Positions 1-12,229 of a stretch of DNA of 64,000 bases are shown here, piece after piece. A program made the position numbers and the translations under genes. A model generated the notes under the pieces. The model had not been told where the DNA came from. It was given only the letters and a program-made list of their open reading frames with translations, and made no database searches. Location: positions 72,159,223 through 72,223,222 of the forward strand of contig NC_089230.1 in NCBI RefSeq assembly GCF_963924675.1, written 5' to 3'. This DNA comes from Phocoena phocoena. Its lineage: Eukaryota > Chordata > Mammalia > Artiodactyla > Phocoenidae. Every line of letters starts with the position of its first letter. Positions within the stretch are counted from its first letter, which is position 1.

Positions 1-1748
1 GCTGAGTGATATTGCATTGTACGTACGTGCCACAACTTCTTTATCCATTTTTTGCTTTCTGGGATATTTACCTGATACTGTAGACGAGCTTCTTGTGAAC
101 ACAGCCGTCCCAAATATTGGGGTGGCTCTCTGTTTTTGATTTTAATTTCCGTAAGCTGTACGACCATAAGTGGAAGTGCCATAGGCTGTGTTGCTTTGTT
201 TCTTACGTGTTTCAGGAAACACCATACACTTCTCCAGGGTGGCTGCTGGCAATTTACATCCTGCCAATCAGCATAACAAGGCTCCCTGTTCTCCATATCC
301 TGTCCTACCTTTCTGGATTTTACACTTTTTTCAGATGGCCCTTTTGCCCGGGGGGGCAGTGAGATTTCATTGTAGTGCAGATTTCCTTTACAGGCTTGCT
401 TGGTTGGCCAAAAAGGGCGTATGCGTTTTTTCCTAAATATATTCAGGAAAAAACGCATACGCCCTTTTTGGCCAAGTGCATCATTGTCGACGTTGTGCCT
501 CTTTTCCTATGCTTTCAGGGCAATTCCAGTCTACCCCCTGCAATCGTTTTCCTGAAATTCTGCCCCGCTTTCAAGTCCCCTTCGCAGGCTTACTTCAATA
601 TACTTTTGGATGATAGCTGTCATTTATAACTCTGCAGGTTTGTGAAGTACAGTGCCCCTGAGCTCCTTTCTTCAACTCGCTTTCTTGTGAGAAGGGCACA
701 AAACCGCAGGATTGCTTCAGGCCCTCATCTGTTTCCAGCAGGGCACACTGAGCCTTTGTTTAATTCCTCTTCTTGGTGGGCAATGAGCGTTACATTTGCC
801 CGTGCAGACACCTACAGCTAGTCTCTCATTGGTTCTCCCTATTCCTGTTCATCTTGCACAGAAATTGCAAGCTGTGCGAAACAGGAGGTTAAAGGCACTG
901 ACTCTCCAAGCGGGGAGAGTGTTAGTAAAGCATCTGGAATGGTGAACCCGAGGACCAGGATACGAATGCTGAGATGCATTTTAAATCGTTTCCCAATCAC
1001 ACGGTGGACGATACTCTGGGTTTCCCATGCATGTTTTAGCTGGAGGAAGAATCCCTTGAACCTGGAGAGTTGGGACCCATGGAATGGGTACCATGCAGTA
1101 TGACTTCAAAGGGTCTGCATTTGCTCACCGAAACTCACCAATGCTATCAGCCTGAAGTGTCCAGCCTTATGTCTCAACCAGCTCTGGGTGTAGATGTGGT
1201 CAATCCCGGTTGCATCACATGCCCTGAGTGAATTATTTAAGAATTGCTCTCTATTTCACTGTCTTTGTGTTTTGTTTTCGAAATTTATTTTGATAATGGG
1301 ATTTATCGGATTTTCACTGCTGCGTTTCGGCCGCTGTACACACGCTTGATTCTCTTACGGAGACATATATATCCATGGGTTTTAAGATTCTTCCTAATCA
1401 GGTATATTCCTAGGCGTTGAATATGTGGTGTTGGGTCCATTTCGTTGAGCAAGGAGTAGGGCTTGTCTATTACATATTTGGCTTATGGAAAGTTATCTGT
1501 GCCAATTTCAGTCTCTGGTTTTATGCAGCACCCCAACGCACCTTTCCCCATAAGCAAGCACTAGTTGGTTTTCTAAATTTGAGACCCTGTTCTGTATTGT
1601 AATTCAGTTCATGTGTAGTCAAGTTTACATTCCGTGTATTAGTGATATCTTATGATGTTTCTTTTTGTGTGTGACGTATTTCACGTAGAATCACCGTACC
1701 TGCATCCACTCACTATGCCGCTACGGGCCTGATGACACAGATTTCATT
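1..1748. repeat. Satellite monomer 1 (array 1)
   Basis: This is the phase reference copy, 1,748 bp. The first ~950 bp match monomer 2 with a single substitution (721 region, gccctcatctg against gccctaatctg). The palindrome at 404-475 has one mismatch near its centre (cctaaatat instead of cctgaatat), a change shared only with monomer 2. Features by phase: antisense L1 3'-end similarity from about 1,267 through the monomer junction and on to about 395, the palindrome at 404-475, weaker L1 similarity to about 770, and unassigned sequence from about 800 to 1,260. Confidence 0.9.
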
Positions 1749-3496
1749 GCTGAGTGATATTGCATTGTACGTACGTGCCACAACTTCTTTATCCATTTTT
1801 TGCTTTCTGGGATATTTACCTGATACTGTAGACGAGCTTCTTGTGAACACAGCCGTCCCAAATATTGGGGTGGCTCTCTGTTTTTGATTTTAATTTCCGT
1901 AAGCTGTACGACCATAAGTGGAAGTGCCATAGGCTGTGTTGCTTTGTTTCTTACGTGTTTCAGGAAACACCATACACTTCTCCAGGGTGGCTGCTGGCAA
2001 TTTACATCCTGCCAATCAGCATAACAAGGCTCCCTGTTCTCCATATCCTGTCCTACCTTTCTGGATTTTACACTTTTTTCAGATGGCCCTTTTGCCCGGG
2101 GGGGCAGTGAGATTTCATTGTAGTGCAGATTTCCTTTACAGGCTTGCTTGGTTGGCCAAAAAGGGCGTATGCGTTTTTTCCTAAATATATTCAGGAAAAA
2201 ACGCATACGCCCTTTTTGGCCAAGTGCATCATTGTCGACGTTGTGCCTCTTTTCCTATGCTTTCAGGGCAATTCCAGTCTACCCCCTGCAATCGTTTTCC
2301 TGAAATTCTGCCCCGCTTTCAAGTCCCCTTCGCAGGCTTACTTCAATATACTTTTGGATGATAGCTGTCATTTATAACTCTGCAGGTTTGTGAAGTACAG
2401 TGCCCCTGAGCTCCTTTCTTCAACTCGCTTTCTTGTGAGAAGGGCACAAAACCGCAGGATTGCTTCAGGCCCTAATCTGTTTCCAGCAGGGCACACTGAG
2501 CCTTTGTTTAATTCCTCTTCTTGGTGGGCAATGAGCGTTACATTTGCCCGTGCAGACACCTACAGCTAGTCTCTCATTGGTTCTCCCTATTCCTGTTCAT
2601 CTTGCACAGAAATTGCAAGCTGTGCGAAACAGGAGGTTAAAGGCACTGACTCTCCAAGCGGGGAGAGTGTTAGTAAAGCATCTGGAATGGTGAACCCGAG
2701 GACCAGGAAACGAAAATTGAGATGCATTTTAAATCATTTCCCAATCACACAGTGGACGATACTCTGGGTTTCCCATGCATGTTTTAGCTGGAGGAAGAAT
2801 CCCTTGAACCTGGAGAGTTGGGACCCATGGAATGGGTACCATGCAGTATGACTTCAAAGGGTCTGCATTTGCTCACCGAAACTCACCAATGCTATCAGAC
2901 TGAAGTGTCCAGCCTTATGTCTCAACCAGCTCTGGGTGTAGATGTGGTCAATCCCGGTTGCATCACATGCCCTGAGTGATTTATTTAAGAATTGCTCTCT
3001 ATTTCACTGTCTTTGTGTTTTGTTTTCGAAATTTATTTTGATAATGGGATTTATCGGATTTTCACTGCTGCGTTTCGGCTGCTGTACACACGCTTGATTC
3101 TCTTACGGAGACATATATATCCATGGGTTTTAAGATTCTTCCTATTCAGGTATATTCCTAGGCGTTGAATATGTGGTGTTGGGTCCATTTCGTTGAGCAA
3201 GGAGTAGGTCTTGTCTATTACATATTTGGCTTATGGAAAGTTATCTGTGCTAATTTCAGTCTCTGGTTTTATGCAGCACCCCAACGCACCTTTCCCCGTA
3301 AGCAAGCACTAGTTGGTTTTCTAAATTTGAGACCCTGTTCTGTTTTGTAATTCAGTTCATGTGTAGTCAAGTTTACATTCCGTGTATTAGTGATATCTTA
3401 TGATGTTTCTATTTCTGTGTGACGTAGTTCACGTAGAATCACCGTACCTGCATCCACTTACTATGCCGCTACGGGCCTGATGACACAGATTTCATT
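1749..3496. repeat. Satellite monomer 2 (array 1), mosaic
   Basis: 1,748 bp. The left part to about 2,705 copies monomer 1. The right part follows monomer 3 and shares its private variants: aaacgaaa near 2,708, cacagtgg near 2,750, a cgtaagcaagc variant near 3,297 and gtttctatttctg near 3,405. It is therefore a patchwork of two neighbours. The palindrome lies at 2152-2223 with the same single mismatch as in monomer 1. Confidence 0.88.
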
Positions 3497-5244
3497 GCTG
3501 AGTGATATTGCATTGCACGTACGTGTCACAACTTCTTTATCCATTTTTTGCTTTCTGGGATATTTACCTGATACTGTAGACGAGCTTCTTGTGAACACAG
3601 CCGTCCCAAATATTGGGGTGGCTGTCTGTTTTTGATTTTAATTTCCGTAAGCTATAGGACCATAAGTGGAAGTGCCATAGGCTGTGTTGCTTTGTTTCTT
3701 ACGTGTTTCAGGAAACACCATACACTTCTCCAGGGTGGCTGCTGGCAATTTACATCCTGCCAATCAGCATAACAAGGCTCCCTGTTCTCCATAACCTGTC
3801 CTACATTTCTGGATTTTACACTTTTTTAAGATGGCCCTTTTGCCCGGGGGGGCAGTGAGATTTCATTGTAGTGCAGATTTCCTTTACAGGCTTGCTTGGT
3901 TGGCCAAAAAGGGCGTATGCGTTTTTTCCTGAATATATTCAGGAAAAAACGCATACGCCCTTTTTGGCCAAGTGCATCATTGTCGATGTTGTGCCTCTTT
4001 TCCTACGCTTTCAGGGCAATTCCATTCTACCCCCTGCAATTGTTTTCCTGAAATTCAGCCCCGCTTTCAAGTCCCCTTCGCAGGCTTACTTCAATATATT
4101 TTTGGAGGATAGCTGTCATTTATAACTCTGCAGGTTTGTGAAGTACAGTGCCCCTGAGCTCCTTTCTTCAACTCGCTTTCTTGTGAGCTGGGCACAAAAC
4201 CGCAGGATTGCTTCAGGCCCTAATCTGTTTCCAGCAGGGCACACTGAGCCTTTGTTTAATTCCTCTTCCTGGTGGGCAATGAGCGTTACATTTGCCCGTG
4301 CAGACACCTACAGCTAGTCTCTCATTGGTTCTCCCTATTCCTGTTCATCTTGCACAGAAATTGCAAGCTGTGCGAAACAGGAGGTTAAAGGCACTGACTC
4401 TCCAAGCGGGGAGAGTGTTAGTAAAGCATCTGGAATGGTGAACCCGAGGACCAGGAAACGAAAACTGAGATGCATTTTAAAACGTTTCCCAATCACACAG
4501 TGGACGATACTCTGGGTTTCCCATGCATGTTTTAGCTGGAGGAAGAATCACTTGAACCTGGAGAGTTGGGACCCATGGAATGGGTACCATGCAGTATGAC
4601 TTCAAAGGGTCTGCATTTGCTCACCGAAACTCACCAATGCTATCAGCCTGAAGTGTCCAGCCTTATGTCTCAACCAGCTCTGGGTGTAGATGTGGTCAAT
4701 CCCGGTTGCATCACATGCCCTGAGTGATTTATTTAAGAATTGCTCTCTATTTCACTGTCTTTGTGTTTTGTTTTCGAAATTTATTTTGATAATGGGATTT
4801 ATCGGATTTTCACTGCTGCGTTTCGGCTGCTGTACACACGCTTGATTCTCTTACGGAGACATATATATATATGGGTTTTAAGATTCTTCCTATTCAGGTA
4901 TATTCCTAGGCGTTGAATATGTGGTGTTGGGTCCATTTCGTTGAGCAAGGAGTAGGTCTTGTCTATTACATATTTGGCTTATGGAAAGTTATCTGTGCTA
5001 ATTTCAGTCTCTGGTTTTATGCAGCACCCCAACGCACCTTTCCCCGTAAGCAAGCACTAGTTGGTTTTCTAAATTTGAGACCCTGTTCTGTTTTGTAATT
5101 CAGTTCATGTGTAGTCAAGTTTACATTCCGTGTATTAGTGATATCTTATGATGTTTCTATTTCTGTGTGACGTAGTTCACGTAGAATCACCGTACCTGCA
5201 TCCACTTACTATGCCGCTACGGGCCTGATGACACAGATTTCATT
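3497..5244. repeat. Satellite monomer 3 (array 1)
   Basis: 1,748 bp. It carries a perfect 72 bp palindrome at 3900-3971. The start signature gcacgtacgtgtcac is shared with monomer 4. The TA run near 4,861-4,872 is longer than in other copies because atatcc is replaced by atatat. Confidence 0.88.
3900..3971. repeat. 72 bp perfect palindrome (mariner-like miniature element); representative copy
   Basis: Two 36 bp arms meet with no spacer. The left arm starts ttggccaaaaagggcgtatg and the centre is tgaata/tattca. Perfect copies lie at 3900-3971, 14378-14449, 16126-16197, 43094-43165, 48335-48406 and 51830-51901, and imperfect copies in the other monomers. The ends (ggttggccaaaaag) and the terminal-inverted-repeat-only design match, from memory, the palindromic mariner remnants common in cetartiodactyl genomes. 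The older copy at 27,962 (ttggccaaaatgttcatatg) looks nearer to that form. Single-stranded it could fold into a long hairpin, and double-stranded into a cruciform. Confidence 0.85.
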
Positions 5245-6990
5245 GCTGAGTGATATTGCATTGCACGTACGTGTCACAACTTCTTTATCCATTTTTTGCT
5301 TTCTGGGATATTTACCTGATAGTGTAGACGAGCTTCTTGTGAACACAGCCGTCCCAAATATTGGGGTGGCTGTCTGTTTTTGATTTTAATTTCCGTAAGC
5401 TATACGACCATAAGTGGAAGTGCCATAGGCTGTGTTGCTTTGTTTCTTACGTGTTTCAGGAAACACCATACACTTCTCCAGGGTGGCTGCTGGCAATTGA
5501 CATCCTGCCAATCAGCATAACAAGGCTCCCTGTTGTCCATATCCTGTCCTAACTTTCTGGATTTTACACTTTTTTCAGATGGCCCTTTTGCCCGGGGGGC
5601 AGTGAGACTTCATTGTAGTGCAGATTTCCTTTACAGGCTTGCTTGGTTGGCCAAAAAGGGCGTATGCGTTTTTCCCTGAATATATTCAGGAAAACATGCA
5701 TACGCCCTTTTTGGCCAAGTCATCATTGTCGACATTCTGCCTCTTTTCCTATGCTTTCAGGGCAATTCCAGTCTACCCCCTGCAATGGTTTTCCTGAAAC
5801 TCTGCCCCGCTTTCAAGTCCCCTTCGCAGGCTTACTTCAATATATTTTTGGAGGATAGCTGTCATTTATAACTCTGCAGGTTTGTGAATTACAGTGCCCC
5901 AGAGCTCCTTTCTTCAACTCGCTTTCTTGTGAGCTGGGCACAAAACCGCAGGATTGCTTCAGGCCCTAATCTGTTTCCGGCAGGGCATGCTGAGCCTTTG
6001 GTTAATTCCTCTTCCTGGTGGGAAATGAGCATTACATTTGCCCGTGCAGACACCTATAGCTAGTCTCTCATTGGTTCTCCCTATTCCTGTTCATCTTGCA
6101 CAGAAATTGCAAGCTGTGCCAAACAGGAGGTTAAAGGCACTGACTCTCCAAGCGGGGAGAGTGTTAGTAAAGCGTCTGGAATGGTGAACCCGAGGACCAG
6201 GATACGAAAACTGAGATGCATTTTAAATCGTTTCCCAATCACACGGTGGACGATACTCTGGGTTTCCCATGCATGTTTTAGCTGGAGGAAGAATGCCTTG
6301 AACCTGGAGAGTTGGGACCCATGGAATGGGTACCATGCAGTATGACTTCAAAGGGTCTGCATTTGCTCACCGAAACTCACCAATGCTATCAGCCTGAAGT
6401 GTCCAGCCTTATGTCTCAACCAGCTCTGGGTGTAGATGTGGTCAATCCCGGTTGCATCACATGCCCTGAGTGAATTGTTTAAGAATTGCTCTCTATTTCA
6501 CTGTCTTTGTGTTTTGTTTTTGAAATTTATTTTGATAATGGGAGTTATCGGATTTTTACCGCTGTGTTTATGCCGCTGTACACACGCTTGATTCTCTTAC
6601 GGAGACATATAAATCCATGGGTTTTAAGATTCTTCGCAGTCAGGTATATTCCTAGGCGTTGAATATGTGGTGTTGGGTCCATTTCGTTGAGCAAGGAGTA
6701 GGTCTTGTCTATTACATATTTGGCTTATGGAATGTTATCTGTGCTAATTTCAGTCTCTGCTTTTATGCAGCACCCCAACGCACCTTTCCCCATAAGCAAG
6801 CACTAGTTGGTTTTCTAAATTTGAGACCCTGTTCTGTTTTGTAATTCAGTTCATGTGTAGTCAAGTTTACATTCCGTGTATTAGTGATATCTTATGATGT
6901 TTCTTTTTCTGTGTGACGTAGTTCACGTAGAATCACCGTACCTGCATCCACTCACTATGCCGCTACGGGCCTGATGACCCAGATTTCATT
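5245..6990. repeat. Satellite monomer 4 (array 1), becoming subtype B
   Basis: 1,746 bp. From the palindrome (5647-5718, several mismatches) rightwards it acquires the subtype B markers: gtcatcatt after the palindrome (one base shorter than the usual gtgcatcatt), gaattgtttaag near 6,473, gggagttatcgg near 6,540, cataaatcc near 6,608, cttcgcagtcagg near 6,633 and gatgacccag near 6,973. Confidence 0.86.
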
Positions 6991-8736
6991 GCTGAGTGAT
7001 ATTGCATTGTACGTACGTGCCACAACTTCTTTATCCATTTTTTGCTTTCTGGGATATTTACCTGATACTGTAGACGAGCTTCTTGTGAACACAGCCGTCC
7101 CAAATATTGGGGTGGCTGTCTGTTTTTGATTTTAATTTCCGTAAGCTATAGGACCATAAGTGGAAGTGCCATAGGCTGTGTTGCTTTGTTTCTTACGTGT
7201 TTCAGGAAACACCATACACTTCTCCAGAGTGGCTACTGGCAATTTACATCCTGCCAATCAGCATAACAAGGCTCCCTGTTCTCCATATCCTGTCCTACCT
7301 TTCAGGATATTACACTTTTTTCAGATGGCCCTTTTGCCCCGGGGGCAGTGAGACTTCATTGTAGTGCAGATTTCCTTTACAGGCTTGCTTGGTTGGCCAA
7401 AAAGGGCGTATGCGTTTTTTCCTGAATATATTCAGGAAAACACGCACACGCCCTTTTTGGCCAAGTCATCATTGTCGACGTTATGCCTCTTTTCCTATGC
7501 TTTCTGGGCAATTCCAGTCTACCCCCTGCAATGGTTTTCCTGAAACTCTGCCCCGCTTTCAAGTCCCCTTCGCAGGCTTACTTCAATATATTTTTGGAGG
7601 ATAGCTGTCATTTATAACTCTGCAGGTTTGTGAATTACAGTGCCCCTGAGCTCCTTTCTTCAACTCGCTTTCTTGTGAGCTGCGCACAAAACTGCAGGAT
7701 TGCTTCAGGCCCTAATCTGTTTCCGGCAGGGCACGCTGAGCCTTTGGTTAATTCCTCTTCCTGGTGGGAAATGAGCATTACATTTGCCCGTGCAGACGCC
7801 TATAGCTAGTCTCTCATTGGTTCTCCCTATTCCTGTTCATCTTGCACAGAAATTGCAAGCTGTGCCAAACAGGAGGTTAAAGGCACTGACTCTCCAAGTG
7901 GGGAGAGTGTTAGTAAAGCGTCTGGAATGGTGAACCCGAGGACCAGGATACGAAAACTGAGATGCATTTTAAATCGCTTCCCAATCACACGGTGGACGAT
8001 ACTCTGGGTTTCCCATGCATGTTTTAGCTGGAGGAAGAATCCCTTGAACCTGGAGAGTTGGGACCCATGGAATGGGTACCATGCAGTATGACTTCAAAGG
8101 GTCTGCATTTGCTCACCGAAACTCACCAATGCTATCAGCCTGAAGTGTCCAGCCTTATGTCTCAACCAGCTCTGGGTGTAGATGTGGTCAATCCCGGTTG
8201 CATCACATGCCCTGAGTGAATTATTTAAGAATTGCTCTCTATTTCACTGTCTTTGTGTTTTGTTTTCGAAATTTATTTTGATAATGGGATTTATCGGATT
8301 TTCACTGCTGCGTTTCGGCCGCTGTACACACGCTTGATTCTCTTACGGAGACATATATATCCATGGGTTTGAAGATTCTTCCTAGTCAGGTATATTCCTA
8401 GGCGTTGAATATGTGGTGTTGGGTCCATTTCGTTGAGCAAGGAGTAGGTTTTGTCTATTACATATTTGGCTTTTGGAAAGTTATCTGTGCTAATTTCAGT
8501 CTCTGGTTTTATGCAGCACCCCAACGCACCTTTCCCCATAAGCAAGCACTAGTTGGTTTTCTAAATTTGAGACCCTGTTCTGTTTTGTAATTCAGTTCAT
8601 GTGTAGTCAAGTTTACATTCCGTGTATTAGTGATATCTTATGATGTTTCTTTTTCTGTGTGACGTAGTTCACGTAGAATCACCGTACCTGCATCCACTCA
8701 CTATGCCGCTACGGGCCTGATGACACAGATTTAATT
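6991..8736. repeat. Satellite monomer 5 (array 1), subtype B left half
   Basis: 1,746 bp. The left half carries subtype B with its private variants cagagtggctactgg near 7,226 and ttcaggatatt near 7,302. The palindrome at 7393-7464 is imperfect, with aaaacacgcacacgccc in its right arm. The right half returns to the common type. Confidence 0.86.
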
Positions 8737-10481
8737 GCTGAGTGATATTGCATTGCACGTACGTGCCACAACTTCTTTATCCATTTTTTGATTTCTGGGA
8801 TATTTTCCTGGTACTGTAGACGAGCTTCTTGGGAACACAGCTGTCCCAAACTTTGGGGCGGATCTCTGTTTTTGATTTTAATTTCCCTAAGCAAGAGGAC
8901 CATAAGAGCAATTGCCATAGGCTGTGTTCCTTTATTTCTTACGTGTTTCAGGAAACACCATACACTTCTCCAGGGTGGCTGTTGGCAATTTAAATCCTCC
9001 CAATCAGCATAACAAGGCTCCCTGTTCTGCATATCCTCTCCTACCTTTCTGGATTTTATACTTTTTTCAGATGGCCCTTTTGCCCGGGGGGCAGTGAGAC
9101 TTCATTGTAGTGCAGATTTCTTTACAGGCTTGCTTGGTTGGCCAAAAAGTGCATATGCGTTTTTTCCTGAATATATTCAGGAAAAAACGCATACGCCCTT
9201 TTTGGCCAAGTGCATCATTGTCGACGTTGTGCCTCTTTTCCTATGCTTTCAGGGCAATTCCAGTCTACCCCCTGCAATCGTTTTACTGAAATTCTGCACC
9301 GCTTTCAAGTCCCCTTTGCAGGCTTACTTCAATATACTTTTGGAAGATAGCTGTCATTTATAACTCTGCAGGTTTGTGAATTACAGTGCCCCTGAGCTCC
9401 TTTCTTCAACTCGCTTTCTTGTGAGCTGGGCACAAAACCGCAGGATTGCTTCAGGCCCTAATCTGTTTCCAGCAGGGCACACTGAGCCTTTGTTTAATTC
9501 CTCTTCCTGGTGGGCAATGAGCGTTACATTTGCCCGTGCAGACACCTACAGCTAGTCTCTCATTGGTTCTCCCTATTCCTGTTCATCTTGCAAAAAAATT
9601 GCAAGCTGTGCCAAACAGGAGGTAAAGGCACTGACTCTCCAAGCGGGGAGAGTGTTAGTAAAGCATCTGGAATGGTGAACCCGAGGACCAGGATACGAAA
9701 ACTGAGATGCATTTTAAATCGTTTCCCAATCACACGGTGGACGATACTCTGGATTTCCCATGCATGTTTTAGCTGGAGGAAGAATGCCTTGAACCTGGAG
9801 AGTTGGGACCCATGGAATGGGTACCATGCAGTATGACTTCAAAGGGTCTGCATTTGCTCACCGAAACTCACCAATGCTATCAGCCTGAAGTGTCCAGCCT
9901 TATGTCTCAACCAGCTCTGGGTGTAGATGTGGTCAATCCCGGTTGCATCACATGCCCTGAGTGAATTATTTAAGAATTGCTCTCTATTTCACTGTCTTTG
10001 TGTTTTGTTTTCGAAATTTATTTTGATAATGGGATTTATCGGATTTTCACTGCTGCGTTTCGGCCGCTGTACACACGCTTGATTCTCTTACGGAGACATA
10101 TATATCCATGGGTTTGAAGATTCTTCCTAGTCAGGTATATTCCTAGGCGTTGAATATGTGGTGTTGGGTCCATTTCGTTGAGCAAGGAGTAGGTCTTGTC
10201 TTTTACATATTTGGCTTATGGAAAGTTATCTGTGATAATTTCAGTCTCTGGTTTTATGCAGCACCCCAAAGCACCTTTCCCCATAAGCAAGCACTAGTTG
10301 GTTTTCTAAATTTGAGACCTTGTTCTGTTTTGTAATTCAGTTCATGTGTAGTCAAGTTTACATTCCGTGTATTAGTGATATCTTATGATGTTTCTTTTTC
10401 TGTGTGACGTAGTTCACGTAGAATCACCGTACCTGCATCCACTCACTATGCCGCTACGGGCCTGATGACACAGATTTCATT
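8737..10481. repeat. Satellite monomer 6 (array 1), divergent left end
   Basis: 1,745 bp. The first ~280 bp resemble the edge monomers 11 and 12 rather than the neighbours (cttcttgggaacacag near 8,825, ttccctaagcaagagg near 8,884). The palindrome at 9138-9209 is imperfect. Diagnostic changes downstream of it (ttttactgaaattctgcacc near 9,281, ttgcaaaaaaattgc near 9,588) recur 3,493 bp later in monomer 8. Confidence 0.86.
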
Positions 10482-12229
10482 GCTGAGTGATATTGCATTG
10501 TACGTACGTGCCACAACTTCTTTATCCATTTTTTGCATTCTGGGATATTTACCTGGTGCTGTAGACGAGCTTCTTGTGAACACAGCCATCCCAAATATTG
10601 GGGTGGCTGTCTGTTTTTGATTTTAATTTCCGTAAGCTATAGGACCATAAGTGGAAGTGCCATAGGCTGTGTTGCTTTGTTTCTTACGTGTTTCAGGAAA
10701 CACCATACACTTCTCCAGGGTGGCTGCTGGCAATTTACATCCTGCCAATCAGCATAACAAGGCTCCCTGTTCTCCATATCCTGTCCTAACTTTCTGGATT
10801 TTACACTTTTTTCAGATGGCCCTTTTGCCCGGGGGGGCAGTGAGACTTCATTGTAGTGCAGATTTCCTTTACAGGCTTGCTTGGTTGGCCAAAAAGGGCG
10901 TATGCATTTTTTCCTGAATATATTCAGGAAAAAACGCATACGCCCTTTTTGGCCAAGTGCATCATTGTCGACGTTCTGCCTCTTTTCCTATGCTTTCAGG
11001 GCAATTCCAGTCTACCCCCTGCAATCGTTTTCCTGAAATTCTGCCACGCTTTCAAGTCCCCTTCGCAGGCTTACTTCAATATATTTTTGGAGGATAGCTG
11101 TCATTTATAACTCTGCAGGTTTGTGAATTACAGTGCCCCTGAGCTCCTTTCTTCAACTCGCTTTCTTGTGAGCTGGGCACAAAACCGCATGATTGCTTCA
11201 GGCCCTAATCGGTTTCCAGCAGGGCATGCTGAGCCTTTGTTTAATTCCTCTTCCTGGTGGGCAATGAGTGTTCCATATGCCCGTGCAGACACCTACAGCT
11301 AGTCTTTCATTGGTTCTCCCTATTCCTGTTCATCTTGCACAGAAATTGCAAGCTGTGACAAACAGGAGGTTAAAGGCACTGACTCTCCAAGCGGGGAGAG
11401 TGTTAGTAAAGCATCTGGAATGTTGAACCCGAGGACCAGGATACGAAAACTGAGATGCATTTTAAATCGTTTCCGAATCACACGGTGGACGATACTCTGG
11501 GTTTCCCATGCATGTTTTAGCTGGAGGAAGAATGCCTTGAACCTGGAGAGTTGGGACCCATGGAATGGGTACCATGCAGTATGTCTTCAAAGGGTCTGCA
11601 TTTGCTCACCGAAACTCACCAATGCTATCAGCCTGAAGTGTCCAGCCTTATGTCTCAACCAGCTGTGGGTGTAGATGTGGTCAATCCCGGTTGCATCACA
11701 TGCCCTGAGTGAATTGTTTAAGAATTGCTCTCTATTTCACTGTCTTTGTGTTTTGTTTTTGAAATTTATTTTGATAATGGGAGTTATCGGATTTTCACCG
11801 CTGTGTTTATGCCGCTGTACACACGCTTGATTCTCTTACGGAGACATATAAATCCATGGGTTTTAAGATTCTTCGCAGTCAGGTATATTCCTAGGCGTTG
11901 AATATGTGGTGTTGGGTCCATTTCGTTGAGCAAGGAGTAGGTCTTGTCTATTACATATTTGGCTTATGGAATGTTATCTGTGCTAATTTCAGTCTCTGCT
12001 TTTATGCAGCACCCCAACGCACCTTTCCCCATAAGCAAGCACTAGTTGGTTTTCTAAATTTGAGACCCTGTTCTGTTTTGTAATTCAGTTCATGTGTAGT
12101 CAAGTTTACATTCCGTGTATTAGTGATATCTTATGATGTTTCTTTTTCTGTGTGACGTAGTTCACGTAGAATCACCGTACCTGCATCCACTCACTATGCC
12201 GCTACGGGCCTGATGACCCAGATTTCATT
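10482..12229. repeat. Satellite monomer 7 (array 1)
   Basis: 1,748 bp. The left part matches monomers 9 and 10 (tttgcattctgg near 10,532, acctggtgctgtag near 10,551). The palindrome at 10885-10956 has one mismatch (gtatgcattttttcc). The right part carries subtype B markers and matches monomer 4 at an offset of 5,239 bp. Confidence 0.86.

Noticed and set aside
404..475. CRISPR-like repeat or bacterial terminator
   Set aside because: The hairpin occurs once per 1.75 kb monomer, with no short repeat-spacer array, in a clearly mammalian context.
117..629. Recurring 60-150 codon open frames in the satellite as protein genes
   Set aside because: They recur in every monomer, overlap on both strands, change length with single substitutions and lie in fossil antisense L1. 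They show no domain and no codon-level conservation.
1..1748. CENP-B box in the satellite
   Set aside because: I searched the ttcg sites (for example atttcgttgagcaagg, gtttcggccgctg) by eye and none fits the TTCG-N4-A-N2-CGGG pattern.
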